Shown: piece after piece, positions 12,723 to 23,664 of the stretch
Layout of the letters: every line of letters starts with the position of its first letter
How positions within the stretch are numbered: the stretch's first letter is position 1
Assembly: GCA_902805475.1 (NCBI GenBank)
Contig: CADCSX010000011.1
Span: forward strand, 124,001-188,000
Length of the DNA stretch: 64,000 nt
Source: Entonaema liquescens
Lineage: Eukaryota; Ascomycota; Sordariomycetes; Xylariales; Xylariaceae
Reading direction: 5' to 3'
Made by a program: the position numbers and the translations under genes
Notes under the pieces: model-generated
The model's input: the letters and a program-made list of their open reading frames with translations, nothing else
What the model was told of the DNA's origin: nothing
Databases searched by the model: none

Positions 12723-13916
12723 TTACTCTTCAAGATGTGCAATATTGACATCGACCAGGTTCTGGATATGTATCCACCTCTTAACTAAGACTTCCCTCTG
12801 CTGCGGTTCGCCTGCATCTAGCGACTGCGCCTCGGAGATTCTCTTCTCGGCAATATGTCTTTGTTCCCTCAGCAGAGTCAGGATCACTTGATCTACGTTC
12901 TTCTGACTACGCTCTCCGTCGTCGATCCCATCCACGAACCGCTTCCACTCCCTAACCCCACAGCACAATAACCTTGCTGCAACCTGTGTCCTGTGGCAAA
13001 CGGTCTCCCGATCTAACACGTATTTCCCTAGGAACCCGGCCTCCTCCAATCTCTCCTTCTGTCGGTCGCTTAGCTTCGGGAGTAGCACGTCGTCGAGTAG
13101 AATCTCGTCCCACCGGTTCTCATCCATGACGAAGCCATACTCAACAAGTAGGAAATCCCCGTTGTGCCTGCCGTAGCAGATCTTGACTTCTTCTCCTCCA
13201 GCGTAGCCGCGTGTAGCCTTAATAGAGAATCCCTCGTGATCAAATGCCACGTTGCAGCCCCCCTCGTCGGTGTGGTTGAACAAGTCAGCGACTGGCTGCA
13301 AACACATGTGGTCGTCTTTGGATCTCTTTTTCAGTTTGGTATTGACGTAGTAAAAGGTTCGCGTGTTAACGAGCATCCACGCATACCTGTATCGTGCTTC
13401 GTCTAGCTGCTCCGGGAACGCCGCTGAGACCGCGGCCCAGTCATGTTTGAACTTGACTTCTTGTTTCGACAGCAAGTCTCGCGCTGCCGATGGTAGTAGG
13501 GCGCGTAGTCCTTGTGGCCAGACTAGCGGCATACCAGCGAAATCTTCAGGAGTTGGACATACTGCGTTCCAAAGTGCATACTTAGAGGATGCATCCAAGG
13601 CTAGATCGGCAGCTAGAAGGCCATGGATAGAGATGGCCTTTGGCAGGTGGCGGATAATGGGCTTATGAACCGTGTCTATGCTGCGTATGCAAGACGTAGG
13701 GACATCAAGAATGATCTCTTCGGGCTGCGGGATATGTTAGTTGATTACCCCAACAGGTTTTCAAGCTCCAGAGCGGTAGAAAAGAGTATAACAAACCTTG
13801 ATTGCCCGCGTTGCAACAAGGCCAATACCCCTCCCAGGGATACGTTTTGGTTCAATAGCATTCAGCTTAACGCCTCGCTCTATAGCCCAAGCGAGGAGCT
13901 CTTCGTAGGTATCCAT
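12723..13916 (-). CDS. SET-domain protein methyltransferase, RuBisCO-LSMT/SETD3 type
   Basis: Probable protein lysine (or histidine) N-methyltransferase using S-adenosylmethionine; substrate unknown. Exons are 13916-13797 and 13724-12723; intron 13725-13796 ends CCCGCAG. The product is 373 residues. The N-terminal SET part has IPGRGIGLVATR (residues about 26-37). The split SET domain continues with ADLFNH (about 186-191), the equivalent of the NHS/NH cofactor motif. CYGRHNGDFLLVEYGF (about 223-238) contains the YG..N..LL..YGF catalytic signature of this subfamily. A helical C-terminal region follows, as in the LSMT substrate-binding fold. Closest known relatives are yeast Rkm and animal SETD3/SETD6 proteins, but I cannot choose among them. 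Confidence 0.85.
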
Positions 13917-14899
13917 CGTTACTGGTTATGATGAAGTATTCAAGCAGACGAGTATGTAATGAGAGTAGAGAACGAGAAGATGACGATGATTACGAAGAAA
14001 ACTATAACCGGCCCTGCCTGCCATAACTATATATCAAAAACATTGTTGTCATAACAGCTTGAGCAAACATTGAGCTGGCGATGGTGCAAGCGTAACAGCA
14101 GAAAAAGATGAAAGAATTTTGTGCTCCCCAACTCCGGTACTTATACGAAATCTGCGAAACCATTGGATTAATAGGTGAGAAGCTACGTGATTAGAATTTA
14201 GCCACAGAATGGATCCAACGACATGCCATAAATAATATGTGTTTGGGTCTTGTTACTAATAAATAAGTTTCAACTTTTTAGTTTTATCTACAGTACTCTT
14301 TTTTACTTGGTACCTAGGTAATTTCTGAGTTTCTCTTTATTATTCGGCTTTTTGCTAGGTACAATCCACCGATGTATGTTGAACATTGGTTCCAAGAACT
14401 AAAACAATATATTTACTATCTCTGACTTTCATCTACTCGACTAAATACATGCATATCATAAACTCCGCTATGTTGCTTACAAAATTACAAGTTTGTCATC
14501 TTTGAAATTGATATATCTATTGCGGTGCTGGACGAAAATGGGACGAGCTGCGATTGTTCTTAAGTCCGGACGTAAAAGCCGATAGCATCTCGAGTATTAC
14601 AAAGTCAATGATAAGGAACACCCCGCTATAGCTTACGGACCTACGGTGTCGTCATATAAGTTTTATGTACCTACCTCCGAACCTATCCTAATTATTCTGG
14701 CAGGACCAACCTATTAATTTCGTAATTGGTTTCCTGCTGGCTCGGAGCTTTCTTCTCTCTGAAACCCCGGGCCCCCGTTCAATTGTCCCACTAACAAGTG
14801 AACAATCGGAGACTTTCCGGAGGGCCGCCCTAACATAATCTCCCGGTGTATCTTGGATCTTAGCATCATTCAGCATTCAGGGTACATACCTTCGACACA
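13917..14899. promoter_or_regulatory. Divergent intergenic region
   Basis: This region separates the divergent SET and WD40 genes. It holds the palindrome TACCTAGGTA at 14311-14320. No gene was seen. Confidence 0.5.
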
Positions 14900-17032
14900 A
14901 TGAGTAGCTCCAGGTCGACGTCGGAAGACCTGGAAGGGCATTTCCCAGAGTATTTCGTCGATGCCGAGGATGAGGATGATGAGCACGATCCTGAATACGA
15001 GGAAGATGAGGAAGACGAGGTAGATGAAGATGATATGGAGCACGACTTATTCGAAGATGAAGACGAGTTCCATGGTATACGCAACTTATAACAAAGCTTG
15101 ATGCTCTACAGGTGTGCTGACGTGTGAATAGATGCCGAAGAGGGCAATATCCAGTTTATAGTGCAAATAGAGGATGATGATGGAGAAAACGGCAATGGAG
15201 AAGCCTCTCAATTGCCCGATGCTGATAGGATAGCTGTACAACAGCGTCTGATCAACCTAATAAGTAGTGCATCCCGATCTGTTGGGAGCTGAACAGTCGT
15301 GGGCTAACAGTAATTATGTTAATAGGCCGCCGTACGGGCTTGTTATCGCAACGCCAGGTCCTAGACTTCCTTCGAAGATCAAACCTTGGCCACTTAGTAT
15401 TCGGCGACGGCGAAGATGATGACGATAATGAGTTTAGCTTTGGATACCGAAGGCGGCGGCGCGATCTGGACCCGAATAGATTCCCCAAAATCCCGAGCGA
15501 AGAGGGAAGAACTCTAATGGATTCAGGCACGTTCGGCGTGAACGAGTCTTTTAGCTCGAAGAAACAAATAGCTCGCCGAATACTGGATCGTGAGCTGGGC
15601 ATAGGGAGTAGGCGCTCTCGGCAGATCAACCAAGGCATGATGGCGCAGTCCATGATTCCCAGCTCGAACGCAGAAATGGTTATTAACTACGAGGATAATG
15701 TCTATTCGGGTCAATTCTCAGATGACGGCAACTTTTATTTTGCTTGTGTCAAGGATATGAAGGTTCGGATGTACGATACTTCCAACCCGTATAGTTGGCG
15801 CCATTATAAGACTGTACCGTTTACGTTCGGTTCGTGGACCTTAACGGATGCGTCTTTGAGCCCGGACAATAAGTGGTTAGCATACACTTCCATTCAAAGT
15901 AATGTCTGCTTAGCTCCGACCGATCCGAACGATACGGGAGATCCTTATATGTTGAATTTATCAGAAAATGGGAGGGTAGGTTGGCGTGGCGGGTTTGGTA
16001 TATTTTCTATCCGGTTCTCTGGCGACGGACGGGAACTGGTGGCCGGAACGAACGCGAGTTCTATCGTTGTATACGATATCGAGTCACGACAGGTGTTGCA
16101 TACGATCGAGGGCCACGATGATGACGTTAATGCGGTGTGTTTTGCGGATAAGTCGTCGCCGCACATCTTATACTCGGGTAGTGATGATGCGACCATCAAA
16201 GTCTGGGACCGGCGGAGCATGGGAGATGGGCGAGAAGCTGGCGCGTTTGTAGGCCACATTCAAGGTCTGACGTATTTGGACAGTAAGAACGATGGTAGAT
16301 ACCTACTAAGTAATGGCAAGGATCAGAGCATGAAGCTTTGGGATCTAAAGATGATGTATACTACGGCGCGATTTGAGGAGCTGAACCCGCGGCAACATAC
16401 ACGATATAGCGAATTCGACTACCGATGGGGCAGGTTCGACGAGGATGACTGGTTCCCACACCCTAACGACAATTCCCTGGTAACATTCCGTGGCCATGAA
16501 GTACTGCGCACGCTGATCCGCTGCCACTTCTCGCCTCCCGGCAGCACCGACTCGCGGTATGTATACACAGGCAGTCACGATGGCAAAGTGTACGTCTACA
16601 ATATGGATGCTACCATTGCTGCCGTCATCGATGTTCAAAAATCGACACAGGCGTCACCTCAATTGTCTGGGGCGCAACGTAGACCCTACGGCGGATACCG
16701 ATCTCAGGGCTGGTCAACAGTTGTCAGAGATGCAAGCTGGCATCCTACCGCCCCTTTTATTGCTGGTAAGTTTGAAATTCTTCGGCGGTTACCACGTTGG
16801 GAGAAAAGTGAGGAGCTAACTTCGAGAAATAGCATCGTCACTGAACGGCTTTGATAACGCCCTGGGTACGGTCACGTTACACTCATTCAATGAGTCCTCG
16901 GAGGACGATGCGGAGCCTGGGATGGGTACACGATATGATGAGAAACTAAGACCATTAGGCTCAGGTCATCGTCTTTCCACACAATCTTCTGACGAAGACG
17001 ATGAAGGCGAGGACCCCGATTTTTTCAACTAA
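14900..17032 (+). CDS. WD40 protein, DCAF11/WDR23-like
   Basis: Likely substrate receptor of a CUL4-DDB1 ubiquitin ligase, the role of animal DCAF11/WDR23; the plant LEC14B proteins are related. Exons are 14900-15074, 15132-15263, 15326-16765 and 16833-17032, giving 648 residues with the frame kept throughout. The first 60 residues are strongly acidic (EDEDDEHDPEYEEDEEDEV). A conserved LLSQRQVLDFLRR segment comes next, then WD repeats. The best preserved blocks are DDDVNAVCFADKS, ATIKVWDRRSMGD, GRYLLSNGKDQSMKLWD and YVYTGSHDGKVYVYN, in the order seen in WDR23. The tail is acidic and ends DPDFFN. Introns 15075-15131, 15264-15325 and 16766-16832 are short and have consensus ends. Confidence 0.9.
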
Positions 17033-17600
17033 TGAATTTGAAATAAGGAACGTGGGTTTGGGTGTGGTGTTTGGGAGCGACATATTCTCTCTGCTCTTTA
17101 CGGGTTGACGGCTTAGCTACCTCCGTTCTATGTCTTAACAGACATTGGCTTACGATTTGATGGACACTTCGGACAGGGCGTTTGAATTTCTAAGGCGTAA
17201 GAAATGATTTACAGGGACCTGATAGGCACGAAGGCGCAATGGTTAATTTTCTACACGTTCGCTCATCTTTATGAAGCACCGAAAAGCAATTTTATACAAT
17301 GGCCTACATAGTAGAGAGATGCCAACGCAAGTAGAGCAAATACAGGAACGCTTTTTATGACCTCGAGCTTGCATTCCCCTTGATGATTAATCGAATAAAG
17401 CCTATAGCTTTTCCTCGACCTCGACTGTGATAATCGATCGTATGTCGTATAGTACCATACTATTATAGACGTCTCGTAGTATAGTATTGTGGATGTCTTT
17501 TATCTCCGCGGTCTTCATTATACATCTTTCCCATTGTCGTGCATCCTAGCCAACCAAACTCCGCGCCTCCCTTCTTATGACAGACCAATTCCTTCATCGT
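17033..17600. other. Convergent 3' intergenic region
   Basis: This lies between the 3' ends of the WD40 gene and the Sec61 gamma gene. An imperfect inverted repeat around 17456-17490 (ATACTATTATAG against ATACTATACTAC on the other strand) could form a hairpin. I see nothing else. Confidence 0.45.
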
Positions 17601-18043
17601 TTATGCAGCACCGACTAGGATGTTGTTGACGGGGATGTGAACTATGAGTAGAAAATTAGCAAATGACTTATTCCTTTGCTTGCTGCAGTGAGGCCATACT
17701 CAGTTTTATCAAGTAGCCAATGGCACCCATGACTAAGAAACCAACACCGACAGCCTTGCTAATTTGGATGAATTCGCGCTTGTCAGCTATAGTATAAAAA
17801 CTGTTAGTTCGTCCGTCCAAAATAAATATCTTTGCTGTTCTTCCTCTGCTTTTCTTCCTCTGCTTTGCTTGTCTCTTATATCCGTTTATTCAACTTGCGA
17901 TAATAGAGCTCCACAGACGTGATACGGGGTATATGGGGATATGGAGCGAAGGTGGACATACGCTTGGTGCATCGCGTCATGAATTGCGTGCCGTCCTTGA
18001 CGAAGTCCTTGGGGATTTCGAGAAGATCTTGAACGTCCGACAT
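17601..18043 (-). CDS. sss1: Sec61 gamma subunit (Sss1), ER translocon
   Basis: Small tail-anchored subunit of the Sec61 protein-conducting channel in the ER membrane. Exons are 18043-17962, 17786-17700 and 17641-17601, joined to 69 residues, the normal length for fungal Sss1. The cytosolic helix reads EIPKDFVKDGTQFMTRCTK, followed by PDKREFIQISKAVGVGF and the membrane helix LVMGAIGYLIKLIHIPVNNI, ending LVGAA. Intron 1 is 17787-17961 (175 bases, ACTAAC branch); intron 2 is 17642-17699. The last exon codes only 13 residues and is easily missed by gene finders. Without it the protein would end in an unrelated tail. Confidence 0.93.
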
Positions 18044-19652
18044 TGTGGATTTAGTTGTGCTGGTGTGTGAAAGTTGCGATTGAGGTTGAACGAATGCGTG
18101 GAAGAACAAGAAATAGGGGTCTTGTTTTGTAGCAGCAGAGAAAAAAGATTTTGAATTGTTGGTTTATCGTAGAAAGGAACGAGAAGTAATTGAAAGGTGT
18201 AAAGTGGTGATGGATACGGCCAGATTTCCCAGTAAATGTTCAGGTACGTTATCTCCAAATGCGCTAGCGTGGGGACCTCGCTGCAGTTGCAATCTGGCCT
18301 GGCCAGCAAAATCATGAAAGCTCCAGCTGGCTGCGTGTGTGTGTGCACGTGAGGTTAGGGGGTACATGTACCTTATTAAATCCGTCGCCTTGCAATGCTT
18401 CCACGGATGTGTTGTACATAGGTACCCGACTCTACCTAGGTACTTAAAGACCTAAGCAACATTGAATGCATTGAATTTGGAACTAAACGGTCGGACGGGC
18501 CAATAGCGGTTGCCTGCCCGCAGCCTACCCGCAGCCTCATTTAAACATCTGAATGGTGGGTCTCCCACATATGTACACCACCCCCCCCCCCAACGCTCAG
18601 CCCGTTCTGCCGTTTTAGCGTCTTAACGCTAGACCTTCGGGCTTGAATTCCCCTTGTCGGCGGTTTTTAGTTATCGAGTCCCAGTCCATCTAAAACCGTT
18701 TCCCGGCCCCAGCAGGAAGTCCAAACTTTCAAGTTCAACAACGGCAAACACATCGATTCTACCCTTCATCTCATCAACCACGTTACCGTCGATATTGCCA
18801 GGTGTAGCTTGTCGACTGACTCATTCTTCCATTACCCGACTATGTGTATCTCTAAGTAGCACCTTGCCCAAGCCGCTTACGACGCGTTGCAACTCCTTTC
18901 CTCCCTCTTCTCTTATTTCTTGTCCCTCTCCGTCGCCTAGGTTTTTAGGTCTTGTTCTTTTTTTTATTTTATTTTTTAAACACAGGTTTGATTTAGGTAC
19001 CTCTACCTATCTATTACATTCCAGAAGGACGTTAATTATTTTCGGACCGCTCCCGAGTGACAGGACACTTTGGGTGAAATACGTTTCTACTAATACTTCC
19101 ATAATATCGAGCAATTCTTAGGAAAATACTTGGGGATCCCGTTCTACGTCTTTTCTACTTCAAGATATCGCGCTGCTTGTACTCTACTTTACACAACCAT
19201 CATTTCTGCAGTCACACAACAGTTTTCAGCATTTGGGGAAAAGGAACCTGCGCACGCGCTCATTTCGAGGAAGACTATCCAAAGGCTGCAAGCACAGAGC
19301 TTCGTCTTTGATATTTCCATTTATTCAGGAACCCTATCTTCGTGCAAAGGGCAGGGTTTAACCTGATTGAAAGGCTCAGCTCATAGGAAATATCTATTCT
19401 TCAAAGGCTGCTAAGTGTACGTATTTGATACCGTGAGAAATCTCTTTTCCTCTTTATTTTTTTTCTTTTCTCTTTTCCGGCCGAGGATCCAACATGTATT
19501 TCTTGTTGACTGATGATATGGAGTGGAAGACGACAGGCACTTGTATCTACTCTGAATACATCATCACTTGACAGACATCAGAGCTTCAGAGCTACCTTTC
19601 TTCTTAGTCTCACATTGATATTGCAACGTCCTTCCCAACAACCTCTTCCGAT
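18044..19652. promoter_or_regulatory. Divergent intergenic region, CT-rich leader
   Basis: This region separates the divergent sss1 and RRM genes. It holds the palindromes GGTACATGTACC at 18361-18372 and TACCTAGGTA at 18433-18442, a C11 run at 18581-18591 and long CT-rich tracts (about 18880-18970 and 19440-19480) typical of fungal promoters and 5' leaders. A 155-codon open frame at 18654-19121 has no coding character and is left out. Confidence 0.5.
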
Positions 19653-20833
19653 ATGGCGGACGAGGATTTCGAGATTGACGTCTATGGTGACGCGAACGAC
19701 GCGAATGACACCAACACCAATGTGGATGCCGATGATTCTAGACTCGATGATTCCAATAATCATGCTTATGAAAACAACTCTTCTATAACCATTGCCAACG
19801 GTTCTAACCCCGAATCTACTGCACATACCCACAACGACGATTACGACAACGATCAACAAAATATGGATTCCCAAAGTAATAGCGCAACGCCCACCCAACC
19901 CTACCAACAGGGCGTCAAGCGCAAGGAGGTATCAGACAATAGACCTATTGACCCGGGTGCTACCAGCGCGTTATTGCTCTCGGAACTTCAATGGTGGACT
20001 ACAGATGACGAGATCCGCGGCTGGATTCGACAAGCCTCCTGTGAGGACGAGCTGAAGGATATCACATTCAGCGAACATAAAGTTAATGGCAAGAGCAAGG
20101 GGTATGTAATATGCGTCGGGTAGAGTTGGTGATATTTGACTAATTTCCTCATTATAGCCAAGCATATATTGAATTTGCCTCCCAACAAGCTGCCACTGCC
20201 GCCAAGCGCCAAGTAGAGAACGCCGCTGCCACCTCCACCCAGCCAGGTGGCAAGAAGGTTACAGTGATATACACGTCGCACACAAACAACCCATTCAAGA
20301 CTTTACCGAAGGACGCTCCTGCCCGAGCCAATAAGGACGGGCAAACTCGAGGTGGTTCTAATGTAGGATACAATGACCGTGGCAACTTTAGAGGACGCGG
20401 CAACTTCGGTGGACCTCGTGGAGGATTCAATCGTAACTTCTCAGGCAATATGGGAGGTGGCTTCCACAACAACGTCCCTAGCGGTTTCAATAACAACATG
20501 GGCGGAGGAAACTTTGGTTTCAACAGTATGGGTGGTGGTGGTGGTGGTGGTGGCGGCGGTAACTTCGGCTTCCGCGGCGGAATGATGCCTGGAGGAGGTA
20601 TGGGCGGAGGAATGCGTGGTGGGGGCATGCGAGGTGGACGAGGCGGAGGTGGAATGAACCCTGGTATGAACGCCGGTATGAACAACGGTATGATGGGCGG
20701 AATGGGCGGAATGGGTATGCCTATGATGGGCTTCCAGCAGCCGGCACACTTCAACCCAGCCTTCTTCAGCGGCAACCAGCAGCAGTCCGAATGGCAGAAC
20801 CCTCACGGAGCCAAGCGGCCGCGCGAAAACTAG
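19653..20833 (+). CDS. Glycine-rich RRM protein, CFIm68/CPSF6-like RRM
   Basis: RNA-binding protein, probably nuclear. Exons are 19653-20101 and 20158-20833 (intron 20102-20157), 374 residues. Residues 1-100 are acidic and Asn/Asp-rich. One RRM covers about 105-185: RNP2-like ALLLSEL, then QWWTTDDEIRGW, then RNP1-like KSKGQAYIEF across the intron. The WTTDDEIR spacing resembles the RRM of cleavage factor I 59/68 kDa subunits. From about 230 onward it is Gly/Arg/Asn/Met-rich with RGG-like motifs and a polyglycine run coded by a GGT repeat near 20530-20560. It ends NPHGAKRPREN, a basic tail that may be a nuclear signal. A role in mRNA 3' processing is inference from the RRM type; a general RGG-type RNA-binding protein is the alternative. 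Confidence 0.85.
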
Positions 20834-21195
20834 AGACAGTCGTTCTGTCTTAACACTTAACAGTCCCTTGTCGACATGATTTGGGACACCTATTACCCGT
20901 CTAGGTCGACCATTTCGGCACGGGATAGTTATTATGGCTTTTGCAATTACGGAAAATGTTTTCAGGTATTGTAGACGGAAAGGAAATGCGGACAGATGAG
21001 CAATTATGTTGCAGGAAGGCAGGCAGGGAGACAGGCAGAGGGGCCGTCTCAAAGCTCGGGCGATATGGTAAAATTCTCCGGTCAATCAAAAACTTTTTAG
21101 TTACTAGGGGCTATTCGTTTTTCATAGGCATGAATCGAGCCAAGGTGGCCTGCAGTATTATTTGTTTTCAAGAGTGATAATTACTAAAGAGGTAC
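20834..21195. other. Convergent 3' intergenic region
   Basis: Short gap between two 3' ends. I see nothing beyond normal sequence. Confidence 0.5.
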
Positions 21196-21993
21196 TCAAG
21201 CTACTTTTTTGGATGTCGTGACAGCCTTGCGGTCTGGGCCAAAGAGGCCAAGGAGGTAGGTTGTGCGGGTTAGACATAGGAAAGTCTTTTTGCCAGGCCG
21301 GCGTTAGCAGTTGGAAGCTGCAAAAGGTGAGGATGGAAATGGAACTTGGAACTAACAGTAAAGCCAACATTGCCCCAGGTCACGGCATTCCATGAGCCCA
21401 CATCCAAGGTTCTATCATATCCAAGCAGCCAGCATGTAACCCCGACATGGCTTATGTCTGCGATCCTACGATTTCAGAATGATTAGTATCAGAGTGAAGT
21501 ATATGACCAAGTATATGAAAAAAAAAACTATATAAGTGGATTGTTACGGAACGTATACTACCCTGCCGCATGTGCCTGGAAAAGGGGGATAAACATAAAA
21601 CTAGGTATTTAGGATGATGATACAAGAAAGGAACTGGGATAATACAAACCATAAAGCTATAAGATAGTTACGGACGACCTTAAGCTCGGTAGTAGTATAT
21701 AGCACAGCCACACCAAGAAGAAATAGAAGCCCATATGTGTTGCCTAATTGGAGAGCAATCAGACGTGCATTATCGTCTCGGGGAGCGAAGCTGCTAACAC
21801 CCGGAGAGGTGTCAATCTGAGAGTTTATGAACCATTCGGGGTCCAAGAAGGGGCCGAGGAAGCCTCCAACACTTGATAGGTGACGTGGATTAGTAATTAA
21901 GACAGGTATTAAACAAGATATCATAGCTTACAGAGAGATAGGCTCTACTATAGTGAAGATAGTGCGGGGGAACGCCGGTAGTTGCGAGGCCAT
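21196..21993 (-). CDS. DUF7704-like four-helix membrane protein
   Basis: Function unknown; a small fungal integral membrane protein family. No single open frame reveals the gene. I joined four exons: 21993-21932, 21871-21650, 21465-21357 and 21285-21196, giving 160 residues. It starts MASQLPAFPRTIFTIVEP, then LVGGFLGPFLDPEWFINSQ, then LQLGNTYGLLFLLGVAVLY (helix 2), TELKVVRNYLIALWIADIS (helix 3), a W-rich loop with SWNAVTWGNVGFT, and a last helix TYLLGLFGPDRK ending SKKVA. Introns are 21872-21931, 21466-21649 (184 bases) and 21286-21356, the last with a CTAAC branch 20 bases before its AAAAAG acceptor. Conservation runs smoothly across all three junctions as I remember the family, so the model is probably right. 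Four predicted membrane spans. Confidence 0.8.
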
Positions 21994-23664
21994 GACTTCA
22001 GGTGTCTTATTATCATGAACTCGCAATAAACAATTGATATTAATATCTACGTCGTGTCCAACCAGATTAATTGTGGCGGGTAGCAGATAGAGTGTCAAGT
22101 GTAGTGTAAGTGATTTTGTCTGCCCGTATATCAGAGAGACCACCTAGGCACGTATAGTAAAATCAGATTGTAGTCCCGTATGGAGTGTTGAGTTGATTAT
22201 CTAAATTTAACAGATTTGTATAGGAGTCGTTAGATTATTGCAGATCGTCGTAAGACTTAGTAAACAAGTATACAACTACTTGGAGAGGAATGCTTCCTTC
22301 TAGAAGGAAAAAAAGATCATGATGTTGAAACAATAAGGATGAGGGTTAGGTATGATGAGTAAGTCGAACGATTATGGTGCATTACCTACTTACATTACCT
22401 ACATAACCAACCTAAAGTACCGAACCGAACCGGCGTGGAATGCGGTGTCAGAATAGGGGAAGGAGCTGCTAGGATAGCGGCGGGATAGAGGCGGGATTGT
22501 CCCGATTGGGCACTGATACAGGTACGGAAACTTTAAAGGATCAAACGGTAACAAGAGGGCAAGGTCCGTGGTCCGCAAGGAAAGAGAAATGCATCAGACT
22601 GTTCCATCGCAATTGCAGAATTAAGAAATGCTTGGCATTTTACCCAGCCGAGAAAGGAGGATGATTAATTTGATATTCGCTACTTGTTATCTCTAGTGTA
22701 ACCAGAAAAAAAAACATCCCTCCTCCATTTTCTCTTTTTTTCCCCCTTCCACTCCTTTCATAAATAAACTTTTGAGAGTTTTTTTTTTTTTTTTGCTAGC
22801 CATTGACCCCCAAAGGTTCCGGCACCCCGAAGGCAACTATCATCACCCATAACCTAATCGGTTCAATAGATTGCTGCATTTGTTTTAGTACATAAAGGTA
22901 GGGTCACTGATCACTGGTCACTCTACATTAAGGAGGGATCGATGGGATCAATGGTTCCAATGGCGTCTTCACGTGAAGCAGCAGTGAGAGAGAAAGACTG
23001 AAAAGAAAACGCAAACGCGGCCAATCCGCACTAATACCCTTTTTCATTTTCCTAGCACATGCAGCCATTATTTTGGTCCTATCATTGATAGGAAGGAGTT
23101 TTCCTTTTTCTCTCTTACTCTCTCTTTCTTATTATTAGTACTATCGTTATTATTTCCCTCCCCTCAAAAGTAAGAATTAAAAAAAAGGGGGGGTAAACGA
23201 GGATATGAAGATCCTAGGATCTATTTGATGGTTTATCGGTGATTGATCCTATCTAGTTACATACTTTTTTTTTAATTCTTTTCTCTCTTTCTCTTACTTT
23301 TTTTTTTTCTTTTCGAATCCAAAGTCCTAAAGCCTCCCTTATCCTTTTTGCATTCTATCTACCAAAGATAGATAGATAGAAAACCAGACCGAGGCAGACA
23401 GTTATCATACTGTGTTGAGAGTTCTCGTGGCATTTCTCACTCAGACAGATCAAACAGTAGTGTCTTCACTATTTTTCCCTGGTCTCTTACGAGTCTCGAC
23501 TGTTCTCCGTCTCCGTTTCCCTTATCGCCTATCCCACTTTCTACATTCCACGTCCATTTCCTGCCTTCGTTCGCCTCTCGCCCCTCCGTGCAAACAAAGA
23601 GTCCGTCCGGGGCCCTTTTTCTCTCTCCCAATGCCCTTCTCTTGTCAACTCCCATCGACCCACG
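21994..23664. promoter_or_regulatory. Divergent intergenic region with long pyrimidine tracts
   Basis: This region separates the DUF7704-like and Myb genes. From about 22690 to 23340 it carries repeated T-rich and CT-rich tracts (for example near 22730-22795 and 23270-23315) and a GATA microsatellite near 23365-23380, typical of a fungal promoter and long 5' leader. No gene was seen. Confidence 0.5.

Noticed and set aside
18654..19121. 155-codon open frame upstream of the RRM gene
   Set aside because: Ser/Pro/Phe/Leu-rich translation of a CT-rich leader, no family resemblance; probably promoter or 5' untranslated sequence.
20152..20775. 207-codon Pro-rich frame antisense to the RRM gene
   Set aside because: Mirror image of the Gly-rich coding sequence.
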